DNA from: Blastobasis lacticolella
Taxonomy: Eukaryota; Arthropoda; Insecta; Lepidoptera; Blastobasidae
Direction: 5' to 3'
Assembly: GCA_905147135.1 (NCBI GenBank)
Contig: LR990051.1
Coordinates: forward strand, 15,033,115 to 15,097,114
DNA: 64,000 bases
The position numbers and the translations under genes were made by a program. The notes under the pieces were generated by a model that was not told where the DNA came from, made no database searches, and saw nothing but the letters and a program-made list of their open reading frames with translations. Below are positions 61,801 to 64,000 of this stretch, one piece after another (the stretch's first letter is position 1; the number at the start of each line of letters is the position of its first letter).

Positions 61801-63538
61801 AAACACATCAAATTCACCAAAAATAAATTACCTGTTTTGACGGTATATAGTATCGGTAATGAACGACTTCAGGAAGTCAATTGTATTAGAGATCTAGGGG
61901 TGACATTTGACACAAGACTTTCTTTTAATGTTCATATAAATATGAACATGTGGTGCCCGGCATGGCCGTGTGGTGCCCGGCAGAGTAGAATAGCACCTAC
62001 CCCTTACACTGATGGGTGTCGTACAAGGCGACTAATGTTTTCGAAGCAAAAGATTAAAAGTCTCCGTAGTATGGAAAATGGGCAGCAGCATTTTCCATTA
62101 TCATATTTAAACACTGCGATCTCCAACCCGCCTGCCAAGCGTGGAGCGTGGACCTAAGTCCTGCAGTGGACTGTTACGGGCTGTGATGAAATACAATTTT
62201 AAAGAGGGCATATTATTATATGATGTTTGGGTTTGTATGGCGTAACTGCAAAAAGTTTAAAAGTGTATTCGCTCTGAAGATAACCTAATTTTCCCTAGAT
62301 CGTAGTAATTTGGAATATTGTGCAGGTGTATGGAATCCTCAGTACAAATGTAATATTGAGAGGGTCGAAAAGGTACAAAAAAGATTTCTATACTACTTGT
62401 CAATCCACCAAGGTAAAAAGTGTTCTCTAACCTCCTATAAGGAACGGTGTATCGCACTTAAGGTTGTGTCATTGAAGGATCGTCGTTGGATTGCTGATAT
62501 GACATTGTTATTCAAGATCGCCAATAATCTAGTAACTGTTCACAATTGCTGGAACAGTTAAACTTCAATGTTCCGCGGATAAACAGTCGTATCAGGGACA
62601 GCAGAACCTTTGCCATTAAGTTTTACGGGACTAATCTGGGACTTCATACCACAATTCCCCGTATTTGTCGAGAGTACAATATTTGTGTGTGGCGGATGTG
62701 GACCTTTTTCACAACAAAAGCACAACCTTTAAAACCATCTTATTCAGGCGTATTCCTGATGGACTCTGATCTTGTAGGCGGAAATTTAAGTACCTACCTA
62801 TTTAAAAATGTATTGTTCACTTTCTTAAATTGTTTATTTACTTTGTTAATCAGTCACATAATTCGTTAACTTTGGTTTTTGTTTATTTGCATTTGAACAA
62901 TGTTAAAACTTTGAAAAATATAATTTCTTTTTTGCACTCTGTACAGTTAGATGGTGTCCAGTCGTGATAACAATTAATTGTAAACGCATGCAGTGTTTAC
63001 CTATCATTGGTTATTTTTTACCATTTATTTTATAACAAACAGTCCCACAAATATATATGTAAAATTAAAATTACTATAAATAGCCATATTATTCTCAATT
63101 TTGCATAGTATCTGCACAAATAAAATGAAAGAAAATGTATAACAATATTACTAAAGTTTTTATGAAGAAAATTCGATTGTTAAGTCCATTGTGAGAGTAC
63201 GAGAACCATAACGGTCGACTCTATTCCCCTTCCCGTTCACCCTTACGTGTTCCCGACAATTCCCGATTTATCATAAACCTCGACCTCCACACATGGCGCG
63301 TAGGTTCAAACGAGCACATAGCTACATCGTATCTTACGCCCTAAATTCACAACTCCATCCCTCACCTGGTCAAATCCGGCTGCGACCGTGACAGGTTGAT
63401 CTTCTCCTTGCTAAGCTTCCCCTTCGGCTTGAGGTTCGCGCGCGGCGCGGCCGGCGGCGGCGACGCGGCCACCTCCTTGGCCAGGTGTTTCAGCACCGAC
63501 GACTGGTTCAGGAAGTCGTCGGGGATCTCGGTGATCTC
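36981..63538 (-). CDS. Amot: Angiomotin family scaffold protein, 13 exons, 5' part outside window
   Basis: Thirteen exons (63366-63538, 59940-60120, 57285-57434, 55246-55357, 53023-53168, 51583-51722, 49363-49572, 46925-47059, 46242-46366, 45353-45469, 43924-44009, 38243-38461, 36981-37238) all have GT..AG introns and compatible phases, and sum to 2052 nt: 683 residues and a stop. Residues about 84-437 are a long coiled coil that aligns with the angiomotin coiled-coil (ACCH) domain with almost no gaps; the clearest blocks are NKE, LEEE, KWEQRYLEE, DMEGR and DAMIKVLQ. Residues 438-683 are low-complexity and Ser/Pro-rich and end in YRIQF, a class II-like PDZ ligand. In vertebrates angiomotins are junctional and actin-linked scaffolds that bind membranes, polarity proteins and Merlin and hold YAP in the cytoplasm; the same role here is inference. 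The start codon and any PPxY motifs are beyond 64000. Comparison is from remembered family motifs, not a search. Confidence 0.9.
38243..38461 (-). CDS. Amot: Amot exon L, Pro/Arg-rich
   Basis: Exactly 73 codons, phase 0 at both ends, with acceptor tgtccacag and donor GGAAG|gtgggt. It encodes residues 526-598: a Cys/Gly-rich start, a Gln/Arg stretch, then SLPPPPSALPRPPRKPSA and YDRLEHRDTRK. The PPPP and PRPPRKP stretches resemble SH3 ligands (inference). It is GC-rich in otherwise AT-rich DNA, and its phase fits the exons on both sides. Confidence 0.72.
38746..39035 (+). mobile_element. tRNA-derived SINE, nearly full length
   Basis: The head has an A-box-like tagcctaatggtgg and a B-box ggctcgaatcc (38791-38801), then the family blocks gatgaaacctgcacatg, aatctggtcaggttcccctg, gcagtcgctccatagtaatt and gatcatggtcaagc, and ends near the gggccctcgcgcgcg block. 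The usual aacgccaagatg end is absent. In the intron between exons K and L. Confidence 0.8.
39036..43923 (-). other. Amot intron K-L, remainder
   Basis: The largest intron in the window. It is AT-rich and apart from the SINE at its 3' end I see no gene or clear repeat. Small GC-rich patches at 39130-39260 and 39840-39910. Confidence 0.5.
43924..44009 (-). CDS. Amot: Amot exon K
   Basis: The acceptor tatcccacag precedes 44009; the donor GCC|gtgagt follows 43924 (phase 0). Residues 498-525 read CGFDSTSLRLDEQLAALESR and continue LERPPVPA. The short amphipathic stretch could be helical. If the donor is not used, translation continues for 22 residues through the intron and stops near 43859, giving a different C-terminus. 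Confidence 0.75.
44480..44616. mobile_element. Short inverted-repeat element, decayed
   Basis: gattccaaaattcacgagat and the partner catctgaaatcgtgaatcc, with ggcgttagtg and cactagcgcc inside, are roughly complementary. Related gene-like blocks (ccaatagcacgacaat, agcgccaactagtgg) are at 47735-47790. In intron J-K. Confidence 0.45.
44857..45115 (-). mobile_element. SINE with 11-bp target duplications
   Basis: attgtggtgtg at 44857-44867 and 45105-45115 flanks a copy of the SINE family whose 3' end reads aacgccaagatg. The body includes the conserved blocks gatgaaacctgcaaattcag, ctggtcaggttcccc and gatcatggtcaaggc. The tRNA-like head is missing. In plus orientation the element runs head to tail left to right, so the strand given here is the one of the host gene; located in the intron between exons J and K. 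Confidence 0.75.
45150..45350 (-). repeat. 7-bp microsatellite (gtgtggt) at the exon J donor
   Basis: About 200 bases of near-perfect 7-base period, irregular in the first 30 bases. On the gene strand this is CA-rich (cacacca repeated) and starts three bases after the gtaaac donor of exon J. CA-rich tracts beside donors are known binding sites of hnRNP L-type splicing regulators in animals; such a role here is inference. Confidence 0.95.
45353..45469 (-). CDS. Amot: Amot exon J, Ser/Gly-rich linker
   Basis: The acceptor is a run of C then ag, before 45469; the donor is CAGCG|gtaaac at 45353. It encodes residues 459-496, GLSSGASFSSAEGVGGSG and then a basic segment ARYRHLARRNY, ending NDNAS. 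It is not conserved in vertebrate angiomotins as far as I can recall. Support comes from the splice sites and phase (two bases in, one out). The donor abuts a CA-rich 7-base tandem array. Confidence 0.75.
45505..45655 (+). mobile_element. CR1/Jockey-type LINE C-terminal fragment
   Basis: Forward reading gives WNALPASVFLDQCNLDASK, ARVNRLFQDGHAPSS and AASSLTNR, closely matching the copy at 48365-48712 in opposite orientation. Located in the intron between exons I and J. Confidence 0.75.
46095..46210 (+). mobile_element. SINE, tRNA-like head and 3' end, body deleted
   Basis: A B-box-like gggttcaaactcctgtgcc (46136-46154) follows a head with A-box-like taagtggtcc; the element then jumps to the 3' end ccgaaatattgacgccaaga. 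Most of the usual body is missing. In the intron between exons I and J. Confidence 0.6.
46242..46366 (-). CDS. Amot: Amot exon I, DAMIKVLQ block and end of coiled coil
   Basis: The acceptor aattctcag precedes 46366 and the donor CTCG|gtatgc follows 46242. Residues 416-457 run VKELESKIAERDAMIKVLQK and then HTSAAYDSG and a Ser/Asn-rich end. DAMIKVLQ is nearly invariant in angiomotins and marks the end of the coiled-coil domain. The exon leaves one base (G), which completes Val with exon J. Confidence 0.93.
46782..46818. repeat. Homopolymer run of 37 C
   Basis: An uninterrupted C run (G on the gene strand) in the intron between exons H and I, about 107 bases downstream of the exon H donor. Runs of this length are rare, and the length is likely to be uncertain for sequencing reasons. 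Confidence 0.95.
46925..47059 (-). CDS. Amot: Amot exon H, coiled coil ending DMEGR
   Basis: The acceptor cttaccacag precedes 47059 and the donor GGCAG|gtaggg follows 46925. The exon is 135 nt: one base completes Lys, then 44 codons, then two bases of Arg. Residues 372-415 start DAKIAALEKTSADSERLM and end KKLADMEG. The family ends the equivalent segment with CLDMEGR, so the junction to exon I is supported. Confidence 0.9.
47475..47560 (+). mobile_element. Decayed fragment of the GTAGCCGTATTC MITE
   Basis: aaaggaccccgcaaaagat, aaaatgtggtttcagttaat and tatgttatagag match the interior of the element at 32974 in order. Terminal repeats are not visible. In the intron between exons G and H. Confidence 0.6.
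48365..48712 (-). mobile_element. CR1/Jockey-type LINE ORF2 C-terminal fragment
   Basis: The minus strand is open over 120 codons and contains LHPYVVDLPAIRTSRFGSTF, RTAKEWNTLPASVFPDQYNL and DAFKARVNRLF. The W-N-LP...F..Y.L..FK..V motif is typical of ORF2 C-termini in this LINE group. Shorter relatives occur at 45510-45655, 26945-27085, 14069-14112 and 32050-32135. Confidence 0.75.
48725..48905 (+). mobile_element. RTE-like LINE ORF C-terminal fragment
   Basis: Forward reading gives DIAQRIARPKWQ-AGH followed by relatives of VLKWQPRTGSRSV and WTDDLVKIAGTSWIR in different frames. This is the C-terminal signature common in lepidopteran RTE-type ORFs. Frameshifted; it abuts the CR1/Jockey-type fragment on its left. 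Confidence 0.7.
48998..49197 (+). mobile_element. LINE 3' end (same family as 52080 and 60540 copies)
   Basis: From tttttgcactctgtacag to a taaataaataaa tail this matches the 3' UTR at 52080-52285 (inverted) and the start of it at 62930-63030. It is a strongly 5'-truncated insertion in the intron between exons G and H. Confidence 0.8.
49363..49572 (-). CDS. Amot: Amot exon G, Gly-rich linker and KWEQ-YLEE block
   Basis: The acceptor catctccag precedes 49572 and the donor CCTAA|gtgagt follows 49363 (one base in, two out). Residues 302-371 start KRPCNCSG, pass through a Gly/Ser/Pro linker, and continue RSRDERLLALEGECAKWEQ and RYLEEAALRQ. The family version reads REKEERILALEADMTKWEQ and KYLEE, so this is the most diagnostic exon. 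Upstream reading to about 49709 stays open but is intronic by the acceptor and by family alignment. Confidence 0.92.
   Translation of the reverse strand, partial: EASLQLLRPGLPRRRFRPRLLRRRSGAPPAGALSRRATLGTGGRVRQVGAAVSGRGSAEAGGSVGRFDT
49972..51681 (-). repeat. 121-bp minisatellite spanning the exon F donor, ~14 copies
   Basis: The unit is the last 95 nt of exon F plus the 26 intronic nt that follow. The 26-nt piece starts with the donor gtatgc and ends with cctactcgcag, so each junction has both a donor and a possible acceptor 26 nt apart, too short to be spliced as an intron. Copies appear identical from 51681 down to 49972. The period is not a multiple of three, so adding whole units to the mRNA shifts the frame. 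Beyond 49972 a diverged partial copy continues. Confidence 0.95.
51583..51722 (-). CDS. Amot: Amot exon F, coiled coil; seed of the 121-bp array
   Basis: The acceptor ccctttcag precedes TGT at 51722 (phase 0) and the donor is CTGAG|gtatgc at 51583 (phase 2). Residues 255-300 contain YVERVVGLQRALASLQQAA, then ERREHAERGLRARLEAEL. The family counterpart is YVDKVEK-QQAL-QLQAACEKREQ...LRTRLEREL, of identical length. The first 45 nt are unique; the last 95 nt plus 26 nt of intron form the unit of the 14-copy array that follows. Splicing to exon G with AG|G gives Arg and keeps the frame. Confidence 0.9.
52080..52985 (-). mobile_element. LINE copy with internal deletion (endonuclease start joined to C-terminus)
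   Basis: On the minus strand an open frame from 52957 to 52526 starts with an endonuclease/exonuclease/phosphatase-type segment (YDVIVMTETWLNES, later GGGLLIAV) and switches near 52760 to the LINE C-terminal region (KERCITFKVVSLKDRRW). The reverse transcriptase between them is missing. The C-terminus and 3' UTR (52080-52513) match the 3' part of the copy at 60540-63045. A tail of TAAA-type repeats closes it at 52080. It lies in the intron between exons E and F, on the gene strand. Confidence 0.85.
53023..53168 (-). CDS. Amot: Amot exon E, coiled coil
   Basis: The acceptor ttccccccag precedes 53168 and the donor GAG|gtaggt follows 53023 (phase 2 completion in, phase 0 out). Residues 206-254 run NKELSVAKERQQIEM, then RTHIGILDTALTNAQANVV, and end SLEEE. 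The family counterpart is KEKLE...RRHIEI.DQALSNAQAKVVKLEEE, one of the most conserved stretches of angiomotins. A LINE copy in gene orientation starts about 37 bases after the donor. Confidence 0.92.
53640..53755 (+). mobile_element. LINE 3' tail-like repeat
   Basis: ggcctgctggaagaaatttt, cagaaataagtagtgcctgt and gtgtacaataaagaac match the block at 11995. In the intron between exons D and E, antisense to the gene. Confidence 0.6.
53891..55346 (-). repeat. 150-bp minisatellite spanning the exon D donor, ~9.7 copies
   Basis: The unit is the last 101 nt of exon D plus 49 nt of intron D. Copies begin at 53891, 54041, 54191 and so on every 150 bases to 55241, and look identical. Each carries the donor CAGA|gtgagt (the last has gtgagc), but there is no AG between that donor and the next exon-like part, so copies lack an acceptor. 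Because 150 is a multiple of three, very long open frames exist on both strands; they are not genes. Sharp edges at 53891 and 55346 suggest recent expansion or an assembly artefact. Confidence 0.95.
55246..55357 (-). CDS. Amot: Amot exon D, coiled coil; seed of the 150-bp array
   Basis: The acceptor cccgctag precedes GTG at 55357 (phase 0) and the donor is CAGA|gtgagt at 55246 (phase 1). Residues 169-205 begin VELVSLGGRGAAAGDD and end in a heptad stretch containing NRDMLIAQLITQ. The split codon A|AC joins it to exon E as QNKE, a conserved family motif, which confirms both splice sites. The last 101 nt of this exon are part of a 150-bp unit repeated about ten times downstream. Later donors would add an in-frame TGA, so only this first donor is coding. 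Confidence 0.85.
55905..57253 (+). mobile_element. CR1/Jockey-type LINE fragment, endonuclease to mid-RT
   Basis: It contains the C-terminal half of an EEP endonuclease (GFLIAGDFNFNNIDW, later GRTLDLLL), then DLDPNKSAGPDYLPARF, an RT start MLERLVYNQLYPALKQ, VIYTDNSKAFDRIPHD, and SGVPQGTLPGPLLFLIFVND before sequence unlike a LINE begins. Stops and frameshifts break it. It belongs to the same broad group as the copy at 60540 but is clearly a different family. It is antisense to the gene, and its 3' break is about 30 bases from the exon C donor. Confidence 0.85.
57285..57434 (-). CDS. Amot: Amot exon C, coiled coil
   Basis: Exactly 50 codons, phase 0 at both ends, with a C-rich acceptor (cccccccag) and donor CAG|gtatga. 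Residues 119-168 run LEEEVEKVRAAHTELV and then a KRE-type block ending DLNRALTHQ. This matches the family segment VETEIQ...YENLV...KRE..LE...DFNRDLRERLE residue for residue in length. An antisense LINE fragment ends about 30 bases beyond the donor. Confidence 0.9.
57688..58202. mobile_element. MITE with perfect 31-bp terminal inverted repeats
   Basis: The ends cagggtgtttcataatacat... (57688-57718) and the exact reverse complement (58172-58202) are flanked by TA on both sides, fitting a Tc1/mariner-type target duplication. The 515-bp inside has no coding frame; it contains a smaller palindrome around caatgtcgataatcgacatt. It lies in the intron between exons B and C. Confidence 0.88.
58203..59939 (-). 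other. Amot intron B-C, remainder
   Basis: AT-rich intron between the MITE and exon B. No frames or repeats I can support. Confidence 0.5.
59940..60120 (-). CDS. Amot: Amot exon B, Gly/Ser linker and start of coiled coil
   Basis: The acceptor ctcgcag precedes 60120 and the donor AAG|gtactg follows 59940. One base completes the split Ser codon from exon A; the exon ends in phase 0. Residues 59-82 are Gly/Ser-rich. From about residue 84 (PADDAFTAVLDALAAENHQL) the coiled coil starts. It corresponds to the angiomotin segment that begins ADPF and contains an ILSDEN-RxLRQEL heptad stretch. The exon is much more GC-rich than its introns. Confidence 0.88.
60540..63045 (+). mobile_element. CR1/Jockey-type LINE, 5'-truncated and broken
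   Basis: Pieces of one ORF2 in order: a basic linker (60616-60837), a start of the RT domain with KGPDGIPP (60886-61185), RT core (61261-61945) with VYTDISKAFDRVNHNIL, SGVPQGSHLGPLLFLIFIND and catalytic FADD, then after an insertion the C-terminus (62299-62869) and a 3' UTR. Frameshifts and stops separate the pieces, and no endonuclease is present. It sits in the intron between exons A and B, antisense to the gene. The clade (CR1, Jockey or a relative) is not resolved. Confidence 0.88.
61946..62296 (+). mobile_element. Insertion inside the LINE, RTE-like 3' end
   Basis: The LINE frame breaks after a block ending LSFNVHIN and resumes at 62299 with a block starting LEYCAGVWNP. Between them is a widespread lepidopteran-type repeat: tggtgcccggcagagtag, ggtgtcgtacaaggcgact, and near the end tcctgcagtggactgttac. 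The last resembles RTE LINE 3' ends. Some LINE sequence at the break seems lost. Confidence 0.6.
63366..63538 (-). CDS. Amot: Amot exon A (first exon in window)
   Basis: The acceptor cacccccag precedes GAG at 63538 (phase 0) and the donor is CAG|gtgagg at 63366 (phase 2). It encodes residues 1-57 of the visible part: an acidic start (EITEIPDDFLNQ), an Ala/Pro stretch, then a Lys-rich segment ending SQPDLT. It precedes the coiled coil and has no predicted fold. An upstream in-frame GTG at 63595 is not a credible start, because the acceptor and the phase indicate more exons upstream. A perfect 13-bp inverted repeat surrounds the acceptor. Confidence 0.8.
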
Positions 63539-63559
63539 CTGGGGGTGATCACCGAGATC
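63524..63559. repeat. Perfect 13-bp inverted repeat across the exon A acceptor
   Basis: Arms gatctcggtgatc (63524-63536) and gatcaccgagatc (63547-63559) flank a 10-base loop that contains the acceptor AG. In RNA the hairpin would place the splice acceptor in the loop. Confidence 0.85.
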
Positions 63560-64000
63560 ATGTAACAGCAGTTGGTAATGAAGGTAGTATGACACCCGTA
63601 CGAAATTTCTCGTGTCATTCGTTTGAGTGACGTGAGTTTGGGCTCTTTGTAAATGATTTCAATGGTGCGCCAAATGGCTTTCTTTAGGTTATTAATATAA
63701 AATAAAACAGTTAAATAGAATTAGTTAGAATTCGCCGCTAGATGACGTTGTTTTATGATTTTGTTTTTGCTTTGTTTTATATTATTAACATGTAGAAAGA
63801 AATTCATTTCGCGCTGCTTTGTATACATTTACTAACGGCCAATGAGAAGTTTTCCAATAGGTATCTAAAGCATTCCTAACCGCTCACTAGATGGCGCCCC
63901 GACAATTTTGGTAATTGATAATCGCTTGAAATAGGTTCTTAGCAAACTGGATATAAACACTGGGTATGTTGTATTGGATAATATTGTATTTGTCAATAGT

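Noticed and set aside
61261..62157. 298-codon LINE frame as an intact gene
   Set aside because: It starts inside the RT domain after a frameshift, and its last third is an unrelated inserted repeat; it is a broken retrotransposon.

Overview
The window is eukaryotic, AT-rich and repeat-laden. It looks lepidopteran (moth or butterfly): introns carry GT..AG ends, and tRNA-derived SINEs, several LINE 3' ends and MITEs of the kind common in Lepidoptera are scattered throughout. There is no operon, ribosome-binding site or other prokaryotic gene layout.

The one gene I can reconstruct is on the minus strand, from 63538 down to 36981. Thirteen coding exons join with matching phases at every junction into 683 codons plus a stop. 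Its coiled-coil core follows vertebrate angiomotin block by block (NKE, LEEE, a KWEQ-YLEE block, DMEGR, DAMIKVLQ), so I call it an angiomotin (Amot) family scaffold. The upstream part, where PPxY motifs would be expected, lies beyond base 64000. The last exon ends in a hydrophobic-x-hydrophobic tail (IQF) that resembles the PDZ-binding C-terminus of the family. A poly(A) signal follows about 90 bases later.

The most unusual structure is inside this gene. Two neighbouring exons are each followed by a near-perfect tandem array. The array unit is the 3' part of the exon plus the first bases of the next intron, so the 5' splice site is copied each time: about 14 copies of 121 bp at 49972-51681 and about 10 copies of 150 bp at 53891-55346. 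Only the first donor of each array gives an in-frame protein. A 7-base CA/TG-type array sits directly against a third donor (45353), and a 37-base C run lies in another intron. Introns also hold three related copies of one LINE family in opposing orientations, a second LINE fragment, SINEs and a MITE with perfect 31-bp terminal inverted repeats.

The left 36.8 kb holds no protein gene I can support. It contains LINE C-terminal fragments (CR1/Jockey-like and RTE-like), a SINE family with a GAT-rich 3' end, two copies of one MITE, two inverted copies of a longer non-autonomous element, strong hairpins, and GC-rich islands. One island (16.3-16.8 kb) may be a promoter with a minus-strand first exon. 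Long stretches between these are unique-looking AT-rich DNA in which I see nothing.
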